Positions 43,273-54,928 of a stretch of DNA of 64,000 nucleotides are shown one piece after another; position 1 is the first letter of the stretch, and each line of letters begins with the position of its first letter. The translations under genes were made by a program, and so were the position numbers. Source of the DNA: Phytophthora hibernalis (taxonomy: Eukaryota > Oomycota > Peronosporomycetes > Peronosporales > Peronosporaceae); NCBI GenBank assembly GCA_012656075.1, contig JAAKBF010000078.1, positions 1 through 64,000 on the forward strand. The letters are read 5' to 3'. The notes beneath the pieces are model-generated. The model saw only the letters and a list, made by a program, of their open reading frames with translations, was not told the origin of the DNA and did not search any database.

Positions 43273-45430
43273 TTAAGTAAAGGGTATGTGAATCCCTCCA
43301 AAGAAGCTGTGCTTGGGGATCGAATATCTCTGCTTGTCCACCTCGATCACTTTCACTACATTCGTAGACTTGGACACAGAGTCATCCAGCCCGTGAACCA
43401 AGATAACTGTATCGCCGCTCGCAATTAACCCCCGATCTTTCGCATGTGCAATGGCTTTCAGCGTGAGGTTATCTACACTTTCCATTGTCTCCACTAGCAA
43501 CGCAGATACTCCCCTGCAGAAATACGAGTGAACGTGTGAGCAATATAACACGACTAAACACCACAGGGATAAGTACTGACCTGGAGACTCCTGAGAGTTG
43601 GCGTGCCGTAAGTGTGGAGGAAGTGACAGCCAGAATGTTGGCTTTTGGGCGATACTTAGCCAGTAACTTGGTACTGTCCCCAGTGTCGGTGATTGAGAGG
43701 ATGAGCTTCACGCCCATGTCAAGTGCAATTTCTACGGCCGAGCTTGCGACTGATTCGCACAAGCTGACGTTTTTGCTGTTTGCTGCCCGATGCAAACGAT
43801 AAACCTCCGCGTAGTCAAGTGCTTCCTCTGCTTCGACGCAGATTTTCGACATAAATTCTACAGCCCCTTTCGGGTACATGCCTTTAGCGGTTTCTGCGGA
43901 CAACATCATCGCATCGGTGCCGTCAAGTACCGCATTCGCCACGTCTGTACATTCCGCGTTTGACGGGATCGGCTTCTTTGTCATGGATTGCAGCATTTGC
44001 GTGGAGGTGACCACGGGTTTTCCCGCGCGGTTGGCTTTACCAATAATCATCTTTTGCGCCAAGAAGACTCGTTCAGGTGACAGCTCCATGCCAAGATCAC
44101 CACGACTGACATGGATGCCATCGGCCTCAGCGATGATCTCATCGATATTCATTAGCGCTTCCTGACTTTCGATCTTCGCATGTACACGGATGTGTCGGCC
44201 TGCTTCACCTAGGCAATCGCGGATAGCACGCACATTTGCCGCCGAGCGCACAAAAGACCCCGAAACGATGTCCACACCATTAGGGATCGCGAAATTCAGC
44301 AGATCATCCTCGTCCTTCTCCGTAATGCCCGGTATCTGAATGGCCGCTCCTGCACATACGCGGAAAAGATTCAACTCAGTCCACGGTCCCCAAGCAAATC
44401 ATACAGAATAAAAAACAAACCTGGCAAGTTCATATTCTTCTTCTCCTCGAGAAGATGGTCGTTGTGCACTCGCACAATGATGCTTTCCGGTAGACATTCC
44501 AGCACTGTCATCACGAGGCTTCCATCGTCGCACAAGATCTTGGAGCCCACCCACACCGACGTCGGTAGCTGCTCGTACGTGCACGCAATGCGAGAGCTGT
44601 CGCCTTCAACGCCGTAATCCGTAGTGATCTCCAGCGTTTGTCCAGCCTTCCGAGCACCCCAAGGAAGTAAAAAGTTAGCTTCCAATCCACTTCACTAACG
44701 ACCCACCAATCACTCAAAGCTCACCTTCAGCTGGACAGGGTTGTGTCCTTTGAGGAACCCGCTCCTGATTTCCGGTCCCTTGGTGTCCAATAACACAGCG
44801 CAATGGCAACCTGGGCGTGCAGCCATGGCCTCTCTTAAGTTCGTCAAACTTCTTTTGTGCAGCTCATGATCTCCATGTGAGAAGTTCAACCTCGCGACAT
44901 TCATCCCCGCGTCCAAAAGTTGCCCTAACAAAAATCAACAGCAACGACAATCCATCAGCTCCACTCAGTGCAACCAATACAACAACCGCCCACTCACCCA
45001 ACATATCAACAGACCAGGACGCAGGCCCAATTGCACAGATGATCTTGGTCTTGCGTGCACGAGAGTGCGTCGGCGTCAATATTTGTTTGGACTCAATTCC
45101 TGCATGGAAATGCTGCACCAACCATTAATCACCATCAGTTTTCCACTCAATCCAGTCGAGTAGCTCCGTTAACGGAGACCGTCGAACGTACCGCAGGCTC
45201 ACGTGCAATGGACGATGTGTCGGTCTTGAACACGGCGTCAAACTCCTGCGATAGTGAGCGATTGCGGTGCCAGCTGCCGAGCCGCACGGGCTGGAAGCCG
45301 CTCACGCGCAACTGGTCGTAAGCCGACGACGGCGTGTGCATGAGGTCGTCCTTGGACCAGCGTCGCGACTGAACCGACGCGTCAACGTACCCGTGCGAGG
45401 GTTCCTGGTTGCGCCGTTACGTTCACTCAT
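43273..45430 (-). CDS. pyruvate kinase
   Basis: Catalyses phosphoenolpyruvate plus ADP to pyruvate plus ATP in glycolysis. Motifs in order: KTKIICAIGPASWSVDML, GMNVARLNFSHGDHELHKRS, CAVLLDTKGPEIRSGFLKG, ILCDDGSLVMTVLE, DGIHVSRGDLGMELS, GKPVVTSTQMLQSM (catalytic region), NAVLDGTDAMMLSAETAKG and LILSITDTGDSTKLLAKYRP. The C-terminus contains GDTVILVHGLDDSVSKS and ends IHIPFT at 43273. Five or more exons with short introns. The N-terminus is uncertain: the ATG at 45430 (MSERNGAT) fits if one base is missing near 45405; otherwise the first in-frame ATG is at 45341 (MHTPSSAYDQLRVSGFQPVR). Ser/Arg-rich content there might be a targeting or regulatory extension. Confidence 0.96.
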
Positions 45431-45667
45431 AGTGCGGCGCATTGGCACTGCGTTCCAGCCACCTGCGTTCCAGCCGATTGATTCGATACTGGTGCTGCAT
45501 GTTGCATTTCTGCATGCTATTCTTCAACCCTAGCTGGTCCTGAGTTAAAACCCCTAATTAATTGTTTTAAAACCCTAACCGTTACGCAACGTGGAAGAGG
45601 TTGCATATTTTGCACGGACGGCTGGATCACCAAGGGGTCGCCACAATTCGACTGTTCTGGTGTTGTT

Positions 45668-45683
45668 GTCATTGGCAATTATG
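45668..45683 (+). promoter_or_regulatory. initiator-like element at the start of the PH-domain gene
   Basis: GTCATTGGCAATTATG overlaps the ATG at 45681 and resembles the oomycete initiator core (TCATT...CAATT). If used, the leader would be extremely short, so translation might instead start at a later ATG. By eye only. Confidence 0.3.
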
Positions 45684-47243
45684 AGTGAACCTGCTGATGT
45701 AGAAGAGCTTAGTGCAGAGAAATCGTCGCGGAAAGCACCACCGTCGCTACTGAAGACACTGCTGAGCAAAGGACAGAGCGCCAAGGACCTGACGCACGAC
45801 GGGAACAATGCGTCCATTATCTTGGATGACAAGGCGTCGCGAGAGACGCCGTGGACGCCTAAGAGTTTGGGTCGAGCCAAACCGCCATCATCTACAAAGT
45901 GCGTGTTTTGAGTCTGTGATAGTGGGGTGTTAGTTCTCATGTGTGGAATTATGATGGCAATTGGGTAGCAAACGCTGAACGACACGTTGCTGGTGCTAGA
46001 ACGCAATATCTTCTTCATCAGTGGATGGGTGCCCTACTTTGTGTCGCTGCAGGAGGACAGCATCCTCATGTTTACCAGTCGCGAGCGGTGGGAGCAAGGA
46101 CTCAAACCGGACAAAGTGAGTTTGTATCTGTATTGCTTTGTATTATGCGGCCTAGTGTTCATTCTCCCTTTGCTTTTGTTTTAGGTAATTGAACTGCACC
46201 ACATGATGATGCTTGGGGACATGAAAGTGGATGTGGTCGAGGGATACACTTCGCTGCATGATACCGACGGCAGCTTGCGACTTTTCCGACGAAAGCTGTT
46301 AGAAACTGACGAATTGGACGAGGTAAATTCATCTTTAGCAGTAACTCGTTGGATTTATCCTTCACTGCGTTGTTACTGCCATCTACTCACTAATGCATTG
46401 TTTTGTGGATTGACTTTTGTAGTGGTTAAATGAAGAGCTCCGGCAAAGCTTAGTTGTGTCATCGGGCAGCAAGGTGGACAACCTTGCTGCTAACAATCCG
46501 AACGCGAGCACTCACAGCATTCTGGAGTTCAGCTCCTACAGCCAGAATACGTTCGAGTTGTGGACAAAAGCGATTCGCCACATCCTGACGCTCAAAAGAG
46601 AAATCCACGCCAGCGATTTACGCAGCAACCAGCGCAAAAATGACACTGATTCAGCGTCGTCACGGTCGTCACAAAGAAGCTGGGTATCTCCAGGACAAGA
46701 CTCGAAGGTGACTCTTCTTCAAAGTGAAATTTGGTGCAACCGGGTTCTTTCTGGTGAGAAGGAAAAGCCGAATCGGAAATTCGGCGGATAGTGGCGATGG
46801 AAAAGTTGGTAGCTCAAGTCACTCACCCAGCGATGGCCTTGTTAGTGTACGAGAAGGTGAGTCGGGTACACGAATTGTTCTCGGCCAACTGTAGACGAGA
46901 AATTGAGAAGCTTGACGGAAGGGAAAGCTCGATGTCTACCGAGGTGCTTAATTTCTTCGCTGACCATCTCAAGAGGAAATACTCCGTCTTCCTCATCCTT
47001 GCGTTGGCGTATGGGGTGGAAGAAGAGGAAATTCGAGAGGCGCACGAGCGAATGTGTCAAGAGAACGCAGCTGTGGACGCAGGAGTTGGTGGTGGCAGCG
47101 GGGAGCAACAAAGAACTGTCGCTTCCTACGGCTTTGAGGACCCCGAGAGCCTCGAGCTCTACGAGAAGTACCGTGATGCAGCACTCAATTACCATAAAAT
47201 GAACTACGGGACACAGCTGCAGCAGAAGAAGAAGATGCCATAA
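45681..47243 (+). CDS. PH-domain protein with helical C-terminus
   Basis: The ATG at 45681 starts MSEPADVEELSAEKSSRKAP. After a Ser/Lys-rich leader an intron (about 45900-45967) leads into a pleckstrin-homology domain: VLERNIFFISGWVPYFVSLQ, SILMFTSRERWEQGLKP, VIELHHMMMLGDMKVDVV and STHSILEFSSYSQNTFELWT, where the final W of the PH helix is followed by KAIRHIL. The C-terminal half is helical (VTHPAMALLVYEKVSRVHEL, then EVLNFFADHLKRKYSVFLI) and ends QQKKKMP. One base is missing near 46764 (GAAAAGCC); adding it joins GEKEK to AESEIRRIVAMEKLVAQ. Probably binds phosphoinositide membranes. C-terminal family not recognised. Confidence 0.75.
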
Positions 47244-47327
47244 TGCATCTCCCTGTCATGCTGCAAGTTGCAGTTGTTCGACAAGACCTCGAGGAATCAA
47301 GTGCGATGCTCTCCATCTTGAACACTG

Positions 47328-48133
47328 TCAAGGCTCGCTTGATGGAGCATTGCACCCAGGAAAACGACTCCTAGTGCGACTGCGTGCTTCACAAACCCGA
47401 CGCGCTATCTGCCGTGGTTTCAATATTCCTGTACAATGTGCACGTTTCAGAATATATTTCACAGTACAGACTGTAAAATGATCATCAACGTACCTGCTGC
47501 TTTGTCTTGATCCGTTGAACACGAGCGACGTAACTTGTCTCCTCATCAGACAGAACTGCGTCGATATGTTCGTGAATGTCGTGCACCAATTGCCGAAAGC
47601 TTGGATCATTCATGTAGTGCTTCACCAGTCCTTCCACACCGCTCTCAACCTCTTCTTCCGTATCAACAGCGATTGCCTCTGAATCCTCGATAATTGGATC
47701 GATGTCTGGTACAAACCAACATTAAGTTAATTACTCAAAGCCGTCTAGCAGCCATCATCCAACAAACCCCAGCTCTCCATCATGACTTCCGCAGCTCGAA
47801 GAGCTTCATCTGGGTCATAAAGACGAACACTTCACAAGGACAACAATAAATAATACTATTCCGTCCAACACACAATATTCCTCTGCATTATTACGTCAAG
47901 TTGTTGCCGTTGTCCACAGCAACGCGTAGCAGCCTTCCTCGAACCCGCACGCTCTTAATGCGGTTCTGGGTGATACTAATCACTGTATGACCGGAGTCCG
48001 TCGGTGGCCCCAAAGAGATCTTCAAGTACAGATCATTCACAGTCATCGTAAAGCGTCTACGCAGCGCCTGCAGTCTGCCACGAGTCCCACTCGTCCCTCG
48101 TTGCCGTACGACCTGCACCTCGAACATCACCAA
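47328..48133 (-). CDS. unrecognised small protein, three or four exons
   Basis: Exon 1 (ATG 48133 or 48127) encodes a basic part (VVRQRGTSGTRGRLQALRRR) followed by a beta-rich stretch (LYLKISLGPPTDSGHTVISI, then VRVRGRLLRVAVDN). Exon 2 (about 47830-47770) has VRLYDPDEALRAAEVMMESW. Exon 3 (about 47705-47490) is acidic and helical (DIDPIIEDSEAIAVDTEEEV, then MNDPSFRQLVHDIHEHIDAV). The stop may be at 47328 or just after exon 3. It is tail-to-tail with the PH gene and head-to-head with PYROXD2, 149 bases apart. The family is unknown to me; the exon structure and composition look genuine. Confidence 0.55.
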
Positions 48134-48221
48134 CGATAATGGCAGGCAACTTCAACTTGGTGGCGGGTCAAACCCGACCCGTGACCATCACTCTGATGTT
48201 GAAGTTGATTGCACATGAGCA

Positions 48222-48257
48222 TCACCATTCCGCAACACATCGCCATTCCGCAATTCC
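48222..48257 (+). promoter_or_regulatory. tandem initiator-like elements upstream of PYROXD2
   Basis: ACCATTCCGCAACACATCGC is followed at once by CCATTCCGCAATTCCCC: two copies of CCATTCCGCAA 18 bases apart. The second is an excellent match to the oomycete initiator (CATTYYNCAATT), 25-40 bases upstream of the ATG at 48282. Two copies might give two start sites. Confidence 0.5.
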
Positions 48258-48281
48258 CCACGTAGGACGAAGAAGCCGAGG

Positions 48282-50903
48282 ATGAAGGCTGCCGCATCGC
48301 TACTACGGAAGAAGTGGTGGGGTTTTAGGAGTTATTGCACGTGAGTTTTCATTGTCAATCGCTCATCAAATATGTATCTGCGATCAAGGGATGCCATCGT
48401 CGTGGGTGGGGGCCACAATGGACTCGTAGCTGCCGCGTACCTGGCGAAGGTTAGTGATATATTGACGGAACAAACGATATAGTTGAGCTGGAAAATGATG
48501 TTTCGCTCGGTACCCAGGCCGGGAAGAGTGTTTGTGTGCTGGAAAAGCGGCATCTTGTCGGAGGTGCAGCGGTGACGGAGGAGATTTTCCTGGGTTCAAG
48601 TTTTCGCGGGCATCGTACGTCTTCTCGCTCTTCCGTCCGCAGATCATCAAAGACTTGGATCTGCACAGACACGGACTGGAGGGTACGTGTGCGTGGACTT
48701 GTTGTTTAAACGCTGCTCACTTGGGTGTGTGCTGCAGTTTTTGTTCGGGACCCATCGTCGTTCACACCGACGCGTGACGGTCGAAGCCTCATTCTCGGGA
48801 GTGACATGCAGCAAACGAAAGCTAGCATTGGTGAGATGAGCGTTATCCGTGTGATGAATTATCAACCTGATGTGTTTTGCTGTTGTTACTCCATTGATTT
48901 GAGTAGCGCAGTTTTCGATGGCGGACGCAGAAGCGTATCCTGTATACAACAAAATGCTTGAGGTGATGCACGTTGAAATCTGTATTTTGTGCGTTGCAAA
49001 TAATAGTCCGATTTGGCTTACACTGTGAACACATTTTCCTTGCGGCAGGAAATGGTGAATTTCTTCTTACCAATGCTTGATGAGGTTGGTACGGTCGTCT
49101 CTTTTGGTCTGCCTTGCATTCTCATTTTTCTTGCTGCGCTTGGTGTTAGCCCCTCCGATCTCCACACAGCATTCGACTCGAGTGCTCCTCTTCGGTGAGA
49201 GGTTGCTTTTCGTGAATGATGTGAGGATGCAGTAGTATAATTCTTTTTGTTTTGATATCACGACACTACCGGTAGCCGGCGTTTGGATGCTGCGAAAGCT
49301 ATGACACGCTTGGGCTACCGCTGCGGTAAACTCGGAACCGACTTGACCACTTTTGCCGAATTTATGGCGGCGCCCGCGACCAAAATCCTAGACAAGTGGT
49401 TCGAATCAGACGTGCTCAAGGCCACACTGGCTACGGATGCCATTATCGGTGCGAAGGTGACATATGCCGTGGTTTGCAATGATAAGCTTTCGTACACTAA
49501 CTTTGAGACTGCGAAGGTTTCCCCTTCAACTCCTGGATCAGCCTACATTCTTTTTCACCACGTCATGGGAGAAGTGAATGGTATTAAGGGCGCCTGGGGG
49601 CATGTAAAAGGCGGAATGGGTGGGGTTTCCCAGGCCATTGAGAAGGCGGCGACTGAAGCGGGCGTCGAGATTCATGTCAGCACCCCGGTCAAGTCGATCA
49701 GTGTTCATGACGGAAAAGTTCGAGGTGTCTGCCTTGGGAATGGAGATGTCATCGAATCAGACAATATCTTGTCGAACGCAAGCCCAGTCACAACGATGCT
49801 GGACCTGCTTGATAAAGGAGAATTACCAGCAGAGGTGATCACGCATTTCAAGCGAAACTGGAACAGCGAGTCTGCTTCAACCAAGGTAACCACTCACTGA
49901 TTACCTTTTGATAAATCGCTTGTGCTGACTTGTTTTTCCCAGATCAATTTGGCTCTCGATCAGTTGCCGAATTTTTCCTGCTTCCCGAATGCGGGAAATG
50001 GCAACACGCCGATGCCGAACCACTACGGTACAATTCATTTCGAAGACTCAGTACAGCAGGTATGAAATGCTTCAGTTGCGAGGCACATACCAATAGCACC
50101 TAACCAAGCTTTGCGAACTGTTTTTTTGAGCAGATCGAAGATGCCTTCTTGGACGTCCAGCGTGGAATTTCCTCAAAACGGCCGATAATTGAGATGAACA
50201 TCCCGACGTCGCTAGATCCCACTATTGCTCCACCAGGTAAAGCAACAGAAATCGATTCTCTAGATCTCAGTCACTTACTTTCGGCATCCTGTAATCGTTG
50301 ACAGGAAAGCACATTGCTCTACTCTTTGTGCAATACACGCCGTACGAGCCAAAGGTAAAAACAAACGGGTTGTACTAGCCAACGGTGAAAATCTCACGCT
50401 TATAAATTCTAGAACGGGAAATGGAGCGATCCAGGCAAGAAAGAAAGCTTCGCTAGTCAAGTGTTCTCCGTCATTGAAGATTATGCCCCCGGTTTCACGA
50501 AATCGATCATCGACTACGAAATTCTGACAGTGCGTCTTGCCCTCCTGTTGATGCTTCTTGTGCACCTTTCTCATATGTCTGTAATGCTGCGCAGCCTCCT
50601 GACCTCGAGCAAATATTCTCACTTCCGAGAGGAAATATCTTCCACGGTGCCATGGGCTTAGACCAGGTCCTTCCTTTGCTAAGATTCATGTGTAGTGTAG
50701 TGTGTCCATCCAAGAGTACTCTGACGGCTTCTTTCTTGTGTTGGGTAGCTCTTCTGGATGAGACCGATGGCCGGCTATTCGAGCCATAGATCTCCAATTG
50801 ATGGGCTTTACTTTTGCTCCGCTGGCACACATCCTGGCGGCGGCGTCATGGGGGCCTGTGGGCGCAACGCAGCCATGGTCTGTCTGAAGGACAGCATGTG
50901 AGG
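48282..50903 (+). CDS. PYROXD2: PYROXD2-like FAD-dependent oxidoreductase
   Basis: A phytoene-desaturase-like flavoprotein; animal PYROXD2 lies in mitochondria. The 20-residue first exon (MKAAASLLRKKWWGFRSYC) is basic and without acids, a good mitochondrial leader. A 48-nt intron (48341-48388) joins it to the FAD motif DAIVVGGGHNGLVAAAYLAK. Then come GGAAVTEEIF/PGFKFSRASYVFSLF, VRDPSSFTPTRDGRSLILGS, ILDKWFESDVLKATLATDAI, GSAYILFHHVMGEVNGIKGA and KGGMGGVSQAIEKAATEAGV. The C-terminus has DGLYFCSAGTHPGGGVMGAC and ends LKDSM at 50903. A missing base near 48587 splits the second block. At least eight short introns. One intron end (about 49267) carries the octamer TACCGGTA. Confidence 0.93.
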
Positions 50904-51046
50904 GCCTCACAATCAGGTTCGTCGATGCAGTTAAAGCTGCTTGCTTGTACAAGTCCCAACGCGCAGTCACAAAAATAATTTACCTTTAGTAGTGTTCTAC
51001 GTGCATCTGCTGCTACAACTACGTCGCAGTCTTTTGTTCAATGGTT

Positions 51047-53475
51047 TCAGGCTTCGCCTGCCAAAGTATGCAATTGGATACTGCGACGACCGGTGAAGGC
51101 GGCGTCCAGCATCTCGTCTTCGTCCACAAGGAACGAGTTGGTCGTGTCGCTCACGTAGCTGAACTTGCCGAAAGAGTCGTAATCCATCTCCGACCGTGCT
51201 CGGCGGTGACGCGTGCGGGGGCTCTTCCAGGGGAAGATGAGGCTGAAGATGTTGCCGGTGGACGCCGTCTTTGAGGCGAGATACTTGTCGAAGTTGATGT
51301 CAGGGCTCTTCATGCGCTCCTCCTCCATGGACATGGGCGCCGGCACCCACGGCGGGGTGATCTTCTTGCGTAAGACCATGTTCCACCGGACGTCCTTGAA
51401 GAATGGGTGCGTAAGGATGTCGCTAGTCTGGCGAGCACCGAGTCGTTTGTTCGGATCCTTCTCAAGCAGGCCCAGGATAAGGCTGCGAGCATCCGGATGG
51501 ATGCCACACTTGGACGGGAACTTTACGGGCTCCTTCTCGATCAGCTTGTATAACACTGAGACGTTCAGATGATGGAACGGGCGCTTCGCAAGCAACATCT
51601 CGTACAGCAAAATACCCAGGCACCACCAGTCCACGGCCTTGCCGTAGTCACGTGAGCGTTTCGGCTTCAGGAGCTCGGGGGCAGTATACGCGGGAGAGCC
51701 TGCCATCGTGCGCGCACCAGACATTTGGTTCACGTTCGTCTTGGAAAGACCAAAGTCGACCAGAGCAACGTTGCCTTCCACATCAATCATGATGTTGTCA
51801 GGTTTCAGATCGCGGTACACAATGTCACAGGCATGCAGGTGGGACAGCGCCAGCACAATCTGAGCCGCGTAAAACTTCACGCGGTCCACGTCCAGAGGGA
51901 TCTTCACGCGGTGCTCCTTGTTGTTAGAGAAGCGGTTCATGTGCGTGTACAAACTGCCACCAGGGTAGTACTCCATGCCCAAGAAGACGCGAGACTGGCT
52001 CTGGAATGAAAAGCGCAGCGGTGCGATGAAAGGGTGGTGCACGTCACGCAGAATTCTCATCTCGGTCTTGGTGCGCAGCTTGTCGTAGTTCGACATGGAG
52101 CTTTTCTCCAAAATCTTCACAGCGAAGATCTCGCCCGTGTTTTTGCGCCCGCGAGAACCACGGTTCCGAAAGTACCCTTGCCCAAGACACGGTTCACGTG
52201 GAAGTGCTGGATCGACAGTGACAGCACTCGCTTCGACGTTGAGGCCTGGAACGCACGTTCCGCCTTAGCCGCCTTCCGTTCAGCGTCCGACATTTGAAAC
52301 GCGGCGATGTCCACTTCGATCTGCATCTGGAGGTTCAGCACGCGGCCACCAGGGCTAAGCTGGATCTCGTCACGCGTAGTGAACGTGAACTCGCGCTTCA
52401 GTGACTTGTTCCAGATGGTGCCGGCCGCCAGAACCTGCAGCACGTTGGGCTGTTTTGTAGTCATGTAGCGTGACACGCAGAACCGCTTGAAAAGCACAAA
52501 GCGAGAGAAGCCCAGCACGACATCCACAAGTCCTTCTCGTCCGTAGAACATGGTCGACGGCAGGAATTCGCACGGGTAGCTGACCGACACGACCATCTCT
52601 GGCGAGCAGATCGGGAAGAGTGAGATGAGGTTAGCAGCGGAGTCATCGACGCCCGTCTGCTCGAGGAACTGCGTCGTCCACATGGAGTAGAACTGCTTGA
52701 TCGTGGCCAGGTTGCGCGCCTTCCAGTCCCCGGACGATCGCACCGTCTGCGACAGCAAACTGCCGGCCGAAAAGGGCATGTTACCACTGGCCGCCGGGTT
52801 CCACTGGCTCGTGCGCGCGCTCTGCAGGTCCGAGTCGCGGCCGTTCGAGGCGCCGCTGAAGCTCTGGCCGGGCTTGTGGCCGTTGGCGTTCTGCACGGTC
52901 TGCTGCAGCATCTTGACCCAGATGTCGCACTCGATGCTCGAGCGCGTGTACATGGCGAAGACCTTGTTGATGGTCGTGGTGATGAGCACGCCGTTGGCGC
53001 GGTTGGGGTCCCGGGACGCGCCCGTGACGGTCACGCGGCCGCGGAACTTCTCCGTGTCCGTCTTGGCCACGTCCTTGCTCACGTAGTACGAGAACGTGGT
53101 GCCCGAGAGAACGGCGTAGCGGTAGCGCCACGAGCGCACGACGTGGCCCTGCTTCCAGATGTAGCCTTCCCAGTCCGTCTCGAAGATGTCCTCGAAGGCG
53201 CAGCTCAGGTCGGGGGACACGCTCAGACGCGTGCGGTTCGGGGCCATGCTACCGGTGCCGCTGCGCTCCGTCACGGACGAGTAGCTGGCCGAGCCGTCGA
53301 AGTAGTCCTCGTTCTCTTGGCCGTACACGGTCATGCTGGGGCGCATGGAGTACGACTGCGCGCGCTTGTCGAAGCGGCCGCTGCGGTTGGAGCTCAGCAT
53401 CATGCTGGAGCGTTCACGGAGGGCCATGGCGTCTGCGTCTTCGGGTGAGAAGAGAGTGACCCGCTGGCGCTGCAT
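51047..53475 (-). CDS. PH-domain AGC-family protein kinase
   Basis: A single-exon protein, starting MQRQRVTLFSPEDADAMALR at 53475. A Ser-rich leader precedes a PH domain at about residues 95-200 (WEGYIWKQGHVVRSWRYRYA, IECDIWVKMLQQTV). A central region (280-400) resembles VASt/START-like folds, without certainty. The kinase domain starts at about 430: LGKGTFGTVVLAG, AVKILEKSSMS, FLGMEYYPGGSLYTHMNRFS, IVYRDLKPDNIMIDVEGNVA, VDFGLSKT and AGSPAYTAPELL. A hydrophobic motif FGKFSYVS near the C-terminus is the AGC tail. YRD replaces HRD, as often seen in this family. One base is missing in GGG near 52146; with it the gene is exactly 810 codons. It is convergent with PYROXD2 (143 bases). Confidence 0.93.
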
Positions 53476-53496
53476 CGATGTGTCGTCCTACCGGTA

Positions 53497-54928
53497 CTGA
53501 ACCGCCGAGGGGGATTAGTATGGAGTTCTCGCCTACAGACGCTGATAGCGGAATGAGCTCGCCAAAGAGCGAAAATTCGGCAGAGGCAGGAGAAACGCTA
53601 GCAGGTTAAAGAGCGGGCCGTTTGTGGAGCAATCATTGCGACACACGCGAATCACTTGGGGATTGTATTTACACCACCGATACACAAAACGAAACCGCTC
53701 TTTGAAGCCCACCCCTAGCGGCTCGTCTGACAAAGCTATTTTGGGAAATTACAAAAATACATCTCGCACAAAATTGACACGAAACTGGGCTTGATACTCT
53801 CAAGTTAATGCTAGTGCTAAGATGAAACCGAGCAAAACGTCCTGGACGCCAAGCATTGGAAGCAGTCGTCATGGCCGTTTGGTAGGCGGTGCCAATCGAC
53901 CGCAGATAGCCAGCGACTGACGTGTGCGTGCTCAAAATCCGAGAAAGAACCTGAGCGATTGGACTATGCACTGCGACACCGGCAGGAAGAGACAGCACGA
54001 TAGGGCGAACGGTGTCGCCTCGGTCTAAACTTATTAATAATCCAATGTTCGCAGCCAGATGTACCGGTCGACGCCACTTTGCAGGGAGGCAGCCGAAGCC
54101 CCTCTCCATCTGCAGGCGTTCAGCTGGAGAGGGAGACTATCGTGGCTCCACATGCCGCGGGATCAGAAAAGCTGCTGGCCAAGAGCTTGATTGGCAGTGG
54201 TCATCCTGTTGAGACCAGCAGGCACTCGGTGACCGAGTCGGTCCGTCCGAGTCGGACGTCGTGCGTTTGGAGGGTATCGCGCGGCATTTCTACGCGGTCG
54301 GAAAGCCGAGTGCTTCCTTTCCTGTGGCTCGCTCGACGCTCTCCACTGACCACATTGCTGTTTGTGGCGAAAATCATCGCGACATCGCGAGCGAGACCAC
54401 CTTTTATCCGGCATCACTGCGTGTACATGTTGTATTTTGATTGATTGATTCACGAGTTTTGGCCGCGTGATCTCCACTTTCGCTTGCCAACGTGATCTCC
54501 ATTACCGGTAACTTTGTACGGCCCTTGGTATCCGTAGGATAGGATAAGTAGATCCACCATGCTCGGCGCAGACTCATCCGCTGCCGATCAAAGACTTATC
54601 GGTCTCGTCTCCGAAAACTGGCCATGGCGACGCCAAGCGTGCATTGACGTCGACCAGCGCGCTTGCATCGGAGTCCACAATTTGTACCAGCACTGCCGGC
54701 AGTGCACGTTGCGACTGTCCCAAGATCGGCGGTACGGTGCGTGCTTGGGATTTGAGACGGACTCGACGCCATCGTTATGCACTCCCAGTCATCTTCACGG
54801 CGGTGGTCGACTTGTCAACATGACTCATGTGCAGGCAACTTCAACCACTCGAATGCTCCATTTCATTTCGCTTTGCTGTTCGCGCAGCTACAGTAGTTTA
54901 TGAGCACTACTGCAACGGGCCTTCTCGC
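53497..54928. other. 1.4-kb gap without a supported gene
   Basis: A minus-strand frame at 53669-54109 and a plus-strand frame at 54559-54903 are open but have no recognised domain or neighbouring exons. The stretch holds two adjacent palindromes (54224-54258) and the octamer TACCGGTA at 54503 (another copy, at 53489, lies at its edge). It separates the AGC kinase promoter from the 3' end of the channel gene. Confidence 0.4.
54224..54258. repeat. two adjacent 15-bp odd-centred palindromes
   Basis: ACTCGGT-G-ACCGAGT (54224-54238) and CGTCCGA-G-TCGGACG (54244-54258) both have perfect 7-bp arms around a central G and are five bases apart. The arms differ, so this is not a simple tandem copy. They could form two stem-loops or bind dimeric proteins. 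Confidence 0.7.

Noticed and set aside
52100..52160. AGC kinase split into two genes (PH protein and separate kinase)
   Set aside because: The break falls inside the glycine-rich loop/AVKIL segment; one added base gives a continuous 810-codon gene.
52876..53448. 190-codon plus-strand open frame opposite the AGC kinase
   Set aside because: A shadow of the GC-rich PH-domain coding sequence, with His/Val/Ala-biased composition.
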